DNA of 64,000 nucleotides from JAPOXR01 sp965116115 (GTDB lineage Bacteria; Pseudomonadota; Alphaproteobacteria; Rhodobacterales; Rhodobacteraceae): the NCBI GenBank assembly GCA_965116115.1, contig OZ220486.1, positions 1,984,001-2,048,000 on the forward strand, read 5' to 3'. The position numbers and the translations under genes are program-made. The notes under the pieces were generated by a model. It saw nothing but the letters and a program-made list of their open reading frames with translations. It searched no databases and was not told where the DNA came from. This document shows, piece after piece, positions 42,147 through 51,214 of the stretch; position 1 is the first letter of the stretch; each line of letters opens with the position of its first letter.

Positions 42147-43430
42147 CTACGCGGCGTCCTTGAGCCGGTCAAGCCGATCCTTTCGACGATGTTCAATGAG
42201 AGCCTGTTTGAGAACGGGCAGCTGCCTGTACGCCTTGATGCGGCGGAAACCCTTCTCGGCCTCCATCATGCCGGCCGCGGGCTGTCTCAGAGCCATCCCG
42301 GCGTTCCTCCAGCGCTTCACGTTGCGGCAGACCTGCCGGACCGTGCTGTTCATCGATTCGATGATGTTCGTGCTCGCCAGCGACCGCCGCAGCTCTAACG
42401 GCAGGCCGAGCCGGGAGACGGTCAGGACCTCGTCCAGGCCCTCAAGTATCGACCGGGAGACGTCCGGAGCCTCCTGTTCGAACCGCTGAGCCAAGTTGCG
42501 CATCAGCCGCTCGGCCTTGTCGGCGTCATCAAGTTCCCAGGCCTGCCTGAGCGTCCGCCGCACGGCGGCGTGATGTTTCGCGGCGAGACGGTCGGTGATG
42601 TTGCGGCCCTTGTGAACCTGACAGCGCTGAATAGGAATGTCCGAGCCGAAAGTGCGCCGGATCGCCTTCCTCAGGGCCTCAGCTCCGTCGACGATGAACA
42701 GATAACAGCCCTCCAGGTCAAGCCCGCGCTCGATCAGATCATCAAGCAGAGCCTGCACCGCCGCGGTATTCTCAGTCGCGCCCTCGATGACGACTGGGGG
42801 ACGCTTACGCCCCGACGCGTCAATGCCGACCGCCCCGATCATCAGCAGACGGTCGCTCATATGCAGCCCGTCGGTCTGAACCGCGACGAGATCAAGCTCC
42901 GACAGATCGGAAGTCATCCATTCATCAAACTTCGCCTGCGTCAGAGCCTTGAACCGGCGGGACACGGCTGATTTCGACAGCCCGCAGCCCGCCCCGCACG
43001 GAATTCCGGCCTCCGGAATTCTCACCGCCCGGCGGAACTTGCGGGTCGCTGCGCTCGCGGTCATCAGATTCACCGACTGTCGGTCAAGATAGCCGTCCGC
43101 GGAGATCTCTTACCAGTTCGGCAGAGACATCTCCTTGCCCGCAGCCTTGCAGCGGAGCCGGGGACGGTCGATGCCGACCTTGCCGCCGTGAAACCCGACC
43201 TGGGAACGCGCATGGCACCAGCGGTGCCCCGGCTTGTCGGGAGAATGACTGTAACGTTTCCCGGTCAGCCGTTCGGCGTCCTCGTCCATCATCTGCCGCA
43301 GATACGCGATGCCCGTCGTCAGACAGAATTTCTCGAAACTCTCGGTCACGTCTTCGTACGCCTCTTCGACGAGCGCGTTGATGTTCGAAGCGCTGGCGGA
43401 GGCGCCGGGGAATGTGCTGATGGTCTTCAT
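42147..43430 (-). pseudogene. IS256 transposase of copy 2, internal TAA
   Basis: One frame of 428 codons interrupted only by TAA at codon 107 (43110-43112). Before it lies the N-terminal DNA-binding region (ending KAAGKEMSLPNW); after it the catalytic part, with Asp in AVQTDGLHMSD, Asp in LFIVDGAEAL and Glu in TNIIESMNSTVRQVCRNVK. The ATG at 43073 could start a 308-residue protein with the whole DDE core but without the first 120 residues. The same stop occurs at the same codon in copy 3 and not in copy 1. Confidence 0.88.
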
Positions 43431-43455
43431 GGCATTGCTTCCTTTTCTTCAGAAA

Positions 43456-43480
43456 ATCCCCGAGCTGATGCTCGGGGGAG
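43456..43480 (-). promoter_or_regulatory. Hairpin in IS256 leader, copy 2
   Basis: CCCCGAGC and GCTCGGGG (43458-43465, 43470-43477) form an 8-bp stem with a TGAT loop, followed on the transcribed minus strand by ATTTTC. It sits just before the Shine-Dalgarno AAGGAAGC of the transposase, so it could end read-through transcription from outside or hide the start site. Confidence 0.5.
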
Positions 43481-43534
43481 AGGCAACACCGCCCATATCA
43501 AATTCAACACCAAGTGGGACATCCCCGCTGCAGC

Positions 43535-43666
43535 CAGTAGTTTGTCATTGTTTTATTGATGAATAAAAAGTGAAATAGACGCGCTCGGTATGGTGCGGGC
43601 TTAATGCTTCCGGTTTCTGCTCCCAACCTGTTCATGCCATCAATTTTTCCGTGCCTGACCACTGGT
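43535..43666 (-). repeat. MITE copy C, degenerate
   Basis: CAGTAGTTTGTCATTGTT, then AGTGAAATAGACGC, AATGCTTCCGGTTTCTGCTC and CCAACCTG match copy B in order and spacing; the right end (CCTGACCACTGG) has diverged. It begins directly behind the target duplication of IS256 copy 2. Confidence 0.7.
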
Positions 43667-43773
43667 GCGCCGCGGAGCGATATGCCGGAACGCCATGATC
43701 CGTATGCTGCCTTAACAGTCTGCGCAGGTTGCTCGATGTCACAATGAACGAAGATGATCTGCGCAGCCGGACC

Positions 43774-46134
43774 GGCCCCGGGCCTATCAACAATACACAC
43801 TTGACTTCCAGCACGCTTCCGTGCGAATCATGCTGCCATGCAGATCGGTATGCGTCAAATTTCTTCGGAGACGGTGGAATGGTTCGACAGGGCCTGCAAG
43901 AGCGGGGACCTGACGCGGACCGCGCTCGCCCGCGGACTGTGCGAGTGTGAGAGCTGGCGCGGCCGCACCGGCAAGCTGTGCCTCGCGTCGGCGCGCAAGC
44001 TCTTGCCGACGCTTGCGGAGAGGCTGGGCGCGCGCCTGCCGGAAGCGAAGGAGACGGGGCTCGATCCACACTCGCGTCCTGCGGCGGACTTTCCCGACAT
44101 CTCTGTCGCGTGCGCGCTCAGCGAGCTCGGCGCCCTGTCGCTGGAGCCGGTGACGGACGCGGATGACCGCCGCCGCTGGGAGTCGATGATCGAGACACAT
44201 CATCCGGAAGGAATGCGCCGCCCGCCGGGCGGCCAAATCCGGTATCAGCTCCTTTCTGAACGTTTCGGGGTTCTGTGCGGCATCGGTTTCTCCGCGGCCG
44301 GGATCCAGCTCGGTCCCCGCGACGGCTTGATCGGCTGGTCGGCCGACGCCCGCGTCGCTAATATCGGCAAGGTCGTGTGCAACAACCGGTTTCTCCTGCT
44401 TCCCGGCGTCCGGGTGAAGGGTCTCGCGTCCCGGGTCCTCCGCCTGGCGACGGAGCGGATCGCCGGCGATTGGGCGGCCGCCTACGGCGAGCGTCCTGTC
44501 CTGGCGCAGACCTTCACGGGGCCGGAGATGTCCGGCCTGAGCTACAGGGCCGCGGGATGGCAGCGCTGCCCGGAACTGACTTCCGGGCGGCGTTCGGGCG
44601 TGCGCCGCGCGGTCTGGCTCAAGCCGCTTTCGGAGGACTGGCGCGAGGTTCTGAGCCGCGGGCCGGAACGGGTTCTCGGCTGGTCCGGATCGCTGTACAG
44701 CGAGGGGGGCTGGTCCGAACGGGAGTACGGGCGCAGCACGCACCCGGACGGCAGGGTCAGGCGCCGGATCGCGCGCATGGGCGCGGCCTGGACCCGGCGG
44801 CTCGGCGAGGGCCTGCCGGCGATCTTTCCGGGGCAGGCGGAACAGGCGGCGGCTTACCGGCTGCTGTCGAACAAGGCGGTGAAGATGGAGCACATACTGG
44901 ATTCGCACTTCGAACAGACGGTCGAGCGGTGCCGCGCCGAGAGGCTGGTGCTGGCCGTGCAGGACACGACCGCGCTGAACTACGACGGCCTGTCGGAGAC
45001 GTCGGGCCTCGACGACATCGGCGGCGGCGGCAAGGGAGCATCGGGTATCCTGGCGCATGTCGGCGTCGCGGTGAACGCGGCCGGACGGCCGCTCGGGATG
45101 TTCGAGGCGGATGCGGACTTCCGCCGGGCGGAGGAGAAGGACAGCGTCCGCTGGATCGCCGGTCTCGACCGGGCGCAGGAACTCGCGCGCGCCTGTCCCG
45201 ACACCCGCGTGGTGACGGTCTGCGACCGGGAGGGGGACTTCTGGGAACTGATCTCGCGGGCTGAGGAGACCGGGGCGGATCTGCTGATCCGGGCGAGCCG
45301 GGGATCGAAGCGCCGGGCAGCGCTGCCCTCGGGCGGCGACGCCGATTGCTGGGACTTCGTGCTGGCAACGGAACCCGTGGGAAGACGGAAAATCGAGGTT
45401 CCCGCCTGCGGCGGCCCGAACCGCAGGAAGGGCCGCACGGCGAAGCTGACGCTGCGCTGCGCGCCGGTCGACCTGCTCCCCCCGAAGGACCGGGCGGGCG
45501 AGGCGCCGGTTCGCATGACCGCCGTCTCCGCCCTCGAGGAAAACCCGCCCCGCCGCCCCTTGAAGGGGAAAAAGAGCGCGCCGCTGCACTGGATGCTGCT
45601 GACTACGGAGGGCGAAGCCGGCCTCGAGACCGCCCGCACCGCTCTGCGCTGGTACGAACTGCGCTGGCGGATCGAACGTTTCTTCCACGCCCTGAAGGTC
45701 GGAACGCGGATCGAAGACCGCCGCCTCGACGAGGCCGACGACCTGCGCAAGTGCCTCGCCTTCGACGCGGTCACCGCGTTCCGGGTCTGGGATCTCTCCC
45801 TCCTGGCCCGCGAAAAGCCGGACGACCCGGCCGGACTGCATGTCTCCCGGGAGGATGTCACGGTCCTCTGCGCCCTCGCCGCCCGGCACGGCTTCAAGGT
45901 TCCCCGGGCGCCGCCGGATATGACCGTCGCGGGCTTCGTCGTGCTCACCGGCGGGCTGGCCGGCTTTCATCCTTCGAAACGTCAGCCGCTGCCCGGCACG
46001 CAGAAGCTCTGGGAAGGCGTCAGGTTCCTGTCTCAGGCCGTCATCGCTGTTCGGGCTGTGCGGGACTGGGAAGGAGGCTGGCCGGAAGGAGAAGAAGACA
46101 CGGATATAAGTATGTTAGATTGATAGGCCCCGGG
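43774..46134 (+). mobile_element. IS4/Tn5-type element, copy B
   Basis: Inverted ends GGGCCTATCAA (43780-43790) and TTGATAGGCCC (46120-46130) flank the transposase gene. The 9-base sequence GGCCCCGGG occurs at both borders (43774-43782, 46126-46134) and overlaps the inverted repeats, so the exact line between target duplication and element end is ambiguous. Tn5-type elements usually duplicate 9 bp. Only one gene is inside. Confidence 0.7.
43838..46123 (+). CDS. IS4/Tn5-type transposase with DUF4338 (DruA-like) domain, copy B
   Basis: A 761-residue protein with the same plan as copy A but clearly diverged from it. Residues 1-85 are helical (MRQISSETVEWFDRACKSGD), about 88-262 are DUF4338 (IRYQLLSERFGVLCGIGFSA, LGPRDGLIGW, NNRFLLLPGVRVKGLASRVL, GERPVLAQTFTGPE, YRAAGWQRCPELTSG), and about 290-740 are the Tn5-type catalytic domain. 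Asp376 (VQDTTALNY), Asp463 (VCDREGDFW) and the YREK residues Tyr606, Arg609, Glu613, Lys620 are all present, so it may be active. ATG 43838 is used; MRQISS five codons later is an alternative. Nothing inside suggests decay. Confidence 0.87.
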   Translation: MQIGMRQISSETVEWFDRACKSGDLTRTALARGLCECESWRGRTGKLCLASARKLLPTLAERLGARLPEAKETGLDPHSRPAADFPDISVACALSELGALSLEPVTDADDRRRWESMIETHHPEGMRRPPGGQIRYQLLSERFGVLCGIGFSAAGIQLGPRDGLIGWSADARVANIGKVVCNNRFLLLPGVRVKGLASRVLRLATERIAGDWAAAYGERPVLAQTFTGPEMSGLSYRAAGWQRCPELTSGRRSGVRRAVWLKPLSEDWREVLSRGPERVLGWSGSLYSEGGWSEREYGRSTHPDGRVRRRIARMGAAWTRRLGEGLPAIFPGQAEQAAAYRLLSNKAVKMEHILDSHFEQTVERCRAERLVLAVQDTTALNYDGLSETSGLDDIGGGGKGASGILAHVGVAVNAAGRPLGMFEADADFRRAEEKDSVRWIAGLDRAQELARACPDTRVVTVCDREGDFWELISRAEETGADLLIRASRGSKRRAALPSGGDADCWDFVLATEPVGRRKIEVPACGGPNRRKGRTAKLTLRCAPVDLLPPKDRAGEAPVRMTAVSALEENPPRRPLKGKKSAPLHWMLLTTEGEAGLETARTALRWYELRWRIERFFHALKVGTRIEDRRLDEADDLRKCLAFDAVTAFRVWDLSLLAREKPDDPAGLHVSREDVTVLCALAARHGFKVPRAPPDMTVAGFVVLTGGLAGFHPSKRQPLPGTQKLWEGVRFLSQAVIAVRAVRDWEGGWPEGEEDTDISMLD

Positions 46135-46647
46135 CGGAGAACTCAGTCGTAATCCGGCGTCCGGCTTTCAACCCGGCGCGGGTCACGAAGAATACGGAGG
46201 CTGAATCAATGCGCGGCGAACTCAAAAAAGCTGTACAGCATCGCCACTGTGGAGCTGAAGCTGACCGGCTCCGCCACCCTCATGCTGGAAAACGGGAAGT
46301 TTTAAAAGCGGCAGCCCTGCCTCAGCGGCTGCTGACGCCTGTGATTTCCGCCGTGCTGTAAAAGACCTTGAGGCGAACGCGGAATTGCTGAGCGTCACCT
46401 CGGATGCCATCGTCGGCGGCAGGGACATCATCGCCCCCGGTGTCATCTTCGACCGGCCCGACCGAATATGCTCCAAATGCGGCGACATAGCGCCTTCATA
46501 CGGCGGGCGGCCCCGAGTTGGAGAAAAATGCGGATAATCCCGGCGGGATTTGCGGCATATGCTGTCTTTAGTTGCCTGCCGGACATTGAAAACAGTGCAG
46601 CCGTTTCATAGAATCAGTTTAACGGCGCAACAACATCAATGGAATGA
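46135..46647. other. Decayed stretch, unassigned
   Basis: Plus-strand fragments such as VKDLEANAELLSVTSDAIV and ICSKCGDIAPSYGG (a possible zinc-ribbon CxxC) suggest a broken gene, perhaps of another transposable element, but I cannot assign a family. The last 100 bases should hold the peroxiredoxin promoter. Confidence 0.35.
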
Positions 46648-47304
46648 ATGATGCTCAGGATCAATGACACAGCACCTGATTTTACGGCTGAAACAACGGA
46701 GGGCACAATCAATTTTCACGAATGGATCGGAGACGGATACGCAATACTGTTTTCTCACCCCAAGGATTTCACCCCGGTCTGCACAACTGAACTTGGAGAT
46801 ATGGCCGGCATGATGGATGAATTCGCCAAGCGCGACGCAAAGATCATCGGGATTTCCGTGGATCCGGTGGAAGATCATCTGGCGTGGAAGTCAGACATTG
46901 AGACGGTTTCCGGGAATCAGGTGAATTATCCGATGATCGGCGACAGTGAACTCAAGGTCGCGAAACTCTACAATATGCTTCCGGCTTCAGAAAGCGGCAA
47001 TTCCCAAGGACGAACCGCGGCGGATAATGCGACAGTTCGCTCCGTTTTTATTATCGGCCCGGACAAGAAAATCAAATTGACGCTTACCTACCCAATGACT
47101 ACGGGCCGGAATTTCGGTGAATTGCTCCGTGTTCTGGACTCCATTCAGTTGACGGCGAAACACGCCGTTGCGACACCGGCGAACTGGAAACAGGGCGAAG
47201 ATGTGATCATCACCCCGTCAGTATCAAACGAAGCTGCGAAGGAGAGGTTCGGCGAATACGAAACCGTGTTGCCCTACTTGCGCACAATCAAACAGCCGTC
47301 GTGA
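46648..47304 (+). CDS. 1-Cys peroxiredoxin (Prx6 type)
   Basis: A 218-residue peroxiredoxin. The peroxidatic Cys45 lies in HPKDFTPVCTTELGDM, the PxxxTxxC motif of the family, and the long C-terminal part (from about 160, with VATPANWKQGEDVIITPSVS) is typical for Prx6-type dimers. No resolving Cys is present. It reduces H2O2 and alkyl hydroperoxides in the cytoplasm. ATG 46648 is directly followed by a second ATG, either of which could start. It stands alone among broken genes. Confidence 0.93.
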   Translation: MMLRINDTAPDFTAETTEGTINFHEWIGDGYAILFSHPKDFTPVCTTELGDMAGMMDEFAKRDAKIIGISVDPVEDHLAWKSDIETVSGNQVNYPMIGDSELKVAKLYNMLPASESGNSQGRTAADNATVRSVFIIGPDKKIKLTLTYPMTTGRNFGELLRVLDSIQLTAKHAVATPANWKQGEDVIITPSVSNEAAKERFGEYETVLPYLRTIKQPS

Positions 47305-47415
47305 GCGATACGGAAAATTCATCCGCCGGAGGATTCGCTTTGTCTGTTCCGGCGTATGCCCTGCGTGTAATCGTAGTGCTGCGGAGAATATCCCTCAAGC
47401 GGGGACGGCCGGGAT

Positions 47416-47712
47416 ATGATTCCTGTTCACCTGCGGGGCATGACTTGGGATCATCCCCGCGGACCTGATTGTCTGGCGGTCGTCTCCGAAGTTTATAAGG
47501 CCCGGAGCGGTGTTGCGGTCCGGAGTCTGCAGGCGTTCGCGGATGCGCCTGTGCGGGAATTGGCCGGGATGTATGATCTGATTATTCTCGATCATCCCCA
47601 TGTCGGGTTGATCACCGAAAACAAATGCTTGGTACCCTTGGGGCATTTGCATGATGTCTGCGGAAATTCAAAGGATTACGATGTCGTCTTTGAAGCCGGC
47701 GGGTCGCTGTAG
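47416..47712 (+). pseudogene. N-terminal fragment of an ABC solute-binding protein
   Basis: LRGMTWDHPRGPDCLAVVSE, then RSLQAFADAPVRELAGMYDLIILDHPHVG and NKCLVPLGHL resemble the mature N-terminal part of a family of extracellular solute-binding proteins that begin exactly so. The frame ends after 98 codons and the rest of the protein is not seen in the 300 bases that follow. No signal peptide precedes it. It may be left over from a transporter once located here, next to the CUT1 operon. Confidence 0.55.
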
Positions 47713-48023
47713 GCCATTCAACCACGGGCTGGATGCGTTGTGCAGGCAAGGAAGAGTGTCGGCAGTCTCGATAGCTCAGCCTCAGGCGCAAAATGCTGAT
47801 CTTCATTTCGTCGTCATGAAATAGATTTCCGCTGTCGGCATCGTGTTCCAGAATGAATTCAGTCAGGCTCTGGAACTCCCGGTCTCAAAATTCATGGATG
47901 CGGAGTCAGTGACCGGCGCGGCCATGGGGAATATCCCGGACACAGGAAGTCATAGAAGCGGACGCAGGCGGAAAAACGCAGGAAAAGTCCTGCTTTCCCC
48001 CGGACGTGCCGGAATGACCGGAG
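47713..48023. other. Stretch without recognised gene
   Basis: Lies between the solute-binding protein fragment and the 3' end of the ABC operon. Nothing was recognised. Confidence 0.4.
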
Positions 48024-48866
48024 TTATCCTTTGACTGCGCCGGCGGTCATTCCGGCGATGATCTGTCTCGCCGCAAAAAAGGTGAAAAGCAGGGGAGGGA
48101 TGACAATCAGCGTGCCCATGGCCATGATCCGGCCCCATTCAACGCCGGTGTCGGTAATGAATCCGGCGGCGCCGACCGGGAGAGTCCGGGTTTTCCGGCT
48201 GGTCAGGAGCAGGGCGAGAATGAACTCATTCCATGCGATGCGGAAAGTGAAGATTCCCGCGACGGCGTAGCCGGATTTCATCAGCGGCAGCAGCACGCGG
48301 AAAAACACCTGCAGCGGCGTCGCCCCGTCCACTATGGCCGCTTCCTCAAGCTCAACCGGGATCTGTTTGTAAAACCCGAAAAGCAGCCAGACGGCAAACG
48401 GCAGATTCAGTGCCGTGTAGAAAAAGACCAGCACCGCGCGGTCATTGTCGAGACCGAAATTGACCACCATCGCGAAGGCGGGGACCGCGAGCACGGCGGG
48501 AGGAACCATGCGCACAAGAAGCGTCGTGTTGGCGGTCAGAACCCGTCCGCGGAATTCAGTGCGGGCGAGCGCGTAGGCGCAGAAGCCGCCGAACAGCAGC
48601 GTGAACAATGTGGAGGCAAAACCGACGATGACCGAGTTGATCAGATACCGGTCGAATTTGCCCCTCGTCATGATGTATTCATAATTCTCAATGGTCGGCA
48701 CAAAGAAAAACCAGACGGGTTCCTTCTGCTGCACCAGCACGTCATTCTTGAAACCGGTGGTGACCATGATCCAGATCGGCATCAGCGTGATCACCGCGAG
48801 CACGGTCAGCGTCGCGTAATGGCTGAGCCGGCTGTAAGGGTTTTCGATGCCGCGCCTGGTGCTCAT
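48024..48866 (-). CDS. CUT1-type ABC permease (MalG-like)
   Basis: A 280-residue inner-membrane permease with six hydrophobic segments. The EAA loop ELEEAAIVDGATPLQVFFRVLLP lies at about residues 190-212 and contacts the ATPase. It is the last gene of the minus-strand operon that starts at the CoA transferase. Its start overlaps the stop of the partner permease by four bases (ATGA type), so both are coupled. CUT1 systems import sugars, polyols or glycerol-phosphate esters. Confidence 0.9.
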   Translation of the reverse strand: MSTRRGIENPYSRLSHYATLTVLAVITLMPIWIMVTTGFKNDVLVQQKEPVWFFFVPTIENYEYIMTRGKFDRYLINSVIVGFASTLFTLLFGGFCAYALARTEFRGRVLTANTTLLVRMVPPAVLAVPAFAMVVNFGLDNDRAVLVFFYTALNLPFAVWLLFGFYKQIPVELEEAAIVDGATPLQVFFRVLLPLMKSGYAVAGIFTFRIAWNEFILALLLTSRKTRTLPVGAAGFITDTGVEWGRIMAMGTLIVIPPLLFTFFAARQIIAGMTAGAVKG

Positions 48867-49786
48867 ATGTCAGCCTTGTCTTTCATCGGGTTGCCGATCA
48901 CCAGTATGGCGAAGCTGAGTCCGAACACGATCAGAATCAGCAGAACCGAAATGGCGGAAGCGTAGCCGAGCTGCTGGGTGTCAAAAGCCCGGTTGTAAAT
49001 GTGCAGAGATAAAAGTTCCGTGGCCCGTCCCGGACCGCCGCCGGTCAGAATGTACATGACTTCCATGGCCCGGAAGACATCGATCAGGCGCAGGAGAAGC
49101 GCGATCACGAGAATTGACCGGATCATCGGGAGTTTGACGAACAGGATATGCTGCCACCAGTTGGCGCCGTCGATTCTGCTGGCTTCCAGCACTTCCGAGG
49201 GCAGAGCCTGCAGCCCGGCGATGACGATGATGAAGATGAACGGCGTCCATTGCCAGATATCGGTGAACACGATGGCGAAAAACGCCAGTCCGGCGTCGCC
49301 GAGCCAGACCTGCGGCTCGATGCCGATCATCCCCAGATAATAGTTGATCCAGCCGATGCGGGCGTCAAAAAGATAGCGCCAGATCAGGCCGACGACCACC
49401 GGAGAAATCATCAGCGGAAGAATGAAAATCGTCCGGAACACGGATGCGCCGCGAATGGGTTTTTCCAGCAGCAGCGCCAGCGCGACCCCGAGCAGCATTT
49501 CTATGGCAATGGTCCAGAAGCCGAATCGAAGCGTGACAGTGATCGACTCCAGAACATCCGCGTCCGACACCATGCGCAGGAAATGCCGCATTCCGACAAA
49601 CGGAGCGTCTTCGAAGTCGGTGCCGATTTTCCAGTCGAAAAAGCTGAGATAAAACGCCTGCAGAACCGGATAGACCAGTCCGCCCGCCATGATCGCAGCC
49701 GCCGGCAGAATAAAGAAATACGGAGCAAGCGTCTGCATGCTTTTCCGGGACCGTTGCGGTCCGCCTGTTGACAGAGCCGGGGTCAC
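48863..49786 (-). CDS. CUT1-type ABC permease (MalF-like)
   Basis: A 307-residue permease beginning MTPALSTGGPQRSRKSMQTL, with six hydrophobic segments. The EAA loop is LPSEVLEASRIDGANWWQHILFVKLPMI at about 195-222. ATGs inside (MQTLAPYFF) are alternatives for the start. It pairs with the MalG-like gene, and follows the solute-binding protein after 61 bases. Confidence 0.9.
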   Translation of the reverse strand: MTPALSTGGPQRSRKSMQTLAPYFFILPAAAIMAGGLVYPVLQAFYLSFFDWKIGTDFEDAPFVGMRHFLRMVSDADVLESITVTLRFGFWTIAIEMLLGVALALLLEKPIRGASVFRTIFILPLMISPVVVGLIWRYLFDARIGWINYYLGMIGIEPQVWLGDAGLAFFAIVFTDIWQWTPFIFIIVIAGLQALPSEVLEASRIDGANWWQHILFVKLPMIRSILVIALLLRLIDVFRAMEVMYILTGGGPGRATELLSLHIYNRAFDTQQLGYASAISVLLILIVFGLSFAILVIGNPMKDKADI

Positions 49787-49847
49787 ATCCGGATTCCAGT
49801 CTGCGTCTCAGCGGCGGGGCCGCCGGCGGCGGCCCCGCGAAGCTGCG

Positions 49848-51182
49848 TCACATTCTGTATTCAGCCCACTTGTAGTAGCCCTCGCGCTCCATGATGGCGC
49901 GCGCTTTTTCGTTGGCTTCGTCCATGATCGGCTGGATCGGGTCGTCGGTTGTGATGACCTTGGTCAGAGCTTGGCCGAGCACATCGATATTCAGCTCGTT
50001 CCACTCCGGAATGAGAGGACGCCAGTCCGGGTCGGCGCACGGCAGTTGCTCGGCCACGACCGGATAGTCCTCGAATTTGCCGGCATTTTTCTCCAGCGTT
50101 GAAATCCGCACCGGATCACCGCCGAGCTCGACCATGCGCTGGTCGCCGGCCTTGCTGGTCAGATACTGGATCAGCAGAAATGCCGCTTCCTGATTCTGCG
50201 AGTTGGCCGGAATGCCGATCGCGAAGCCGCCGGTCTCGGAGCCGCAGCGCACATCAACAGGATGCAGCGCGAATCCGACTTTGCCGTCAACCTTGGACAG
50301 GCTCGGATTGCGTGACATGGCGGCGATTTTCAGCGTGTCGAGATACAATGCGGCGTCGCCCTGCAGAAACGCAGCGGAAGCCTCGCCGAAACCGAATGTC
50401 TCAATGCCTTTCGGTCCCGTTTTGACGACATGCCGCATGAATTCGGCGGCTTTAACGGCTTCCGGCGAATTAATGACCGGGTTCCATTCGTCGTCAAAGA
50501 TTTTTCCGCCCATCGGAGCCAGATGAAGCAGCCATCCCGCGGTCACCTGGTGACCCGTTTTGCCGCGGGAGGTCATGGCCGGATAGCCCGCTTCGGCCAG
50601 TTCGGTCATGACGGCGCTGAGTTCATCGTACGTGCCCGGCGCTTCCAGCCCCAGTTCCTCGAAAATGTCCTTGCGGTAAGCCAGAATGGATGTCTCGGCA
50701 CCGAACGGCACTCCGTACAGGGCGCCGGACTTTCCGGGCATGTAGCCTTTCTTGCCGCCGACGACTCCGCCGTTCTGAAGATAGGCGTCGGCGATGTCGT
50801 CGATGTCATAGTGCGGATCAACCAGCGATCCGCTGGTGAAAAACTGCGACAGCGGCGTCAGCAGCCCTTTGGATACGTATTCGCCTTTCCACATGACGAC
50901 CCAGGACACGATGTCATACTCGCCTTCCGGCTTGGACATTTCCAAGAGCTGCCGGTCGCGCAGTTTCAAATACTGCAACGCGTCGACTTCGACCTCAATT
51001 CCCGTTTCCTCGGTGAATTCTTCAAGCAGCGTTTCAGCTGCGGTGAAATGGGCCAGAGCCGGCCAGCTCACCACAAGCGTTGTTCCCGCGTACTTTTCGT
51101 AAGGGTTGGCGTATGCGGCGCCCGCCAGCAATGCCGCCGCAGCGGCGCCGGCGGCGAATTTCATGACTTTCGGCATCAACAT
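49848..51182 (-). CDS. CUT1 ABC transporter solute-binding protein
   Basis: A 444-residue periplasmic solute-binding protein of the family that binds sugars (SBP_bac_1/8). A signal peptide (MKFAAGAAAAALLAGAAYAN) is followed by the mature start YEKYAGTTLVVSWPALAHF, DIVSWVVMWKGEYVSKGLL, and the typical hinge-region sequence LYGVPFGAETSILAYRKDIFEELGL. ATG 51182 is chosen, with AAGGAG about ten bases upstream; TTG 51185 and ATG 51176 are close alternatives. It lies directly behind the ATPase gene. Confidence 0.9.
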   Translation of the reverse strand: MLMPKVMKFAAGAAAAALLAGAAYANPYEKYAGTTLVVSWPALAHFTAAETLLEEFTEETGIEVEVDALQYLKLRDRQLLEMSKPEGEYDIVSWVVMWKGEYVSKGLLTPLSQFFTSGSLVDPHYDIDDIADAYLQNGGVVGGKKGYMPGKSGALYGVPFGAETSILAYRKDIFEELGLEAPGTYDELSAVMTELAEAGYPAMTSRGKTGHQVTAGWLLHLAPMGGKIFDDEWNPVINSPEAVKAAEFMRHVVKTGPKGIETFGFGEASAAFLQGDAALYLDTLKIAAMSRNPSLSKVDGKVGFALHPVDVRCGSETGGFAIGIPANSQNQEAAFLLIQYLTSKAGDQRMVELGGDPVRISTLEKNAGKFEDYPVVAEQLPCADPDWRPLIPEWNELNIDVLGQALTKVITTDDPIQPIMDEANEKARAIMEREGYYKWAEYRM

Positions 51183-51214
51183 CAAGGATCTCCTTTTGGA
51201 TTTTGGATCTGCGT

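Larger units (their letters stand above)
42092..43526 (-). mobile_element. IS256-family element, copy 2
   Basis: A 1435-bp element with terminal inverted repeats: left GGGGATGTCCCGATTGGTGT, right (inverse) GGGGATGTCCCACTTGGTGT. It is flanked by the 8-bp direct repeat GCTGCAGC at 42084-42091 and 43527-43534, the target duplication expected for IS256 elements. Exactly the same length as copy 3 at 60467-61901. It lies between the aldolase gene and a MITE-like sequence. Confidence 0.92.

Noticed and set aside
43787..45970. 727-codon minus-strand frame opposite transposase copy B
   Set aside because: Antisense shadow of an intact transposase; no motifs, extreme Arg/Gly/Pro content.
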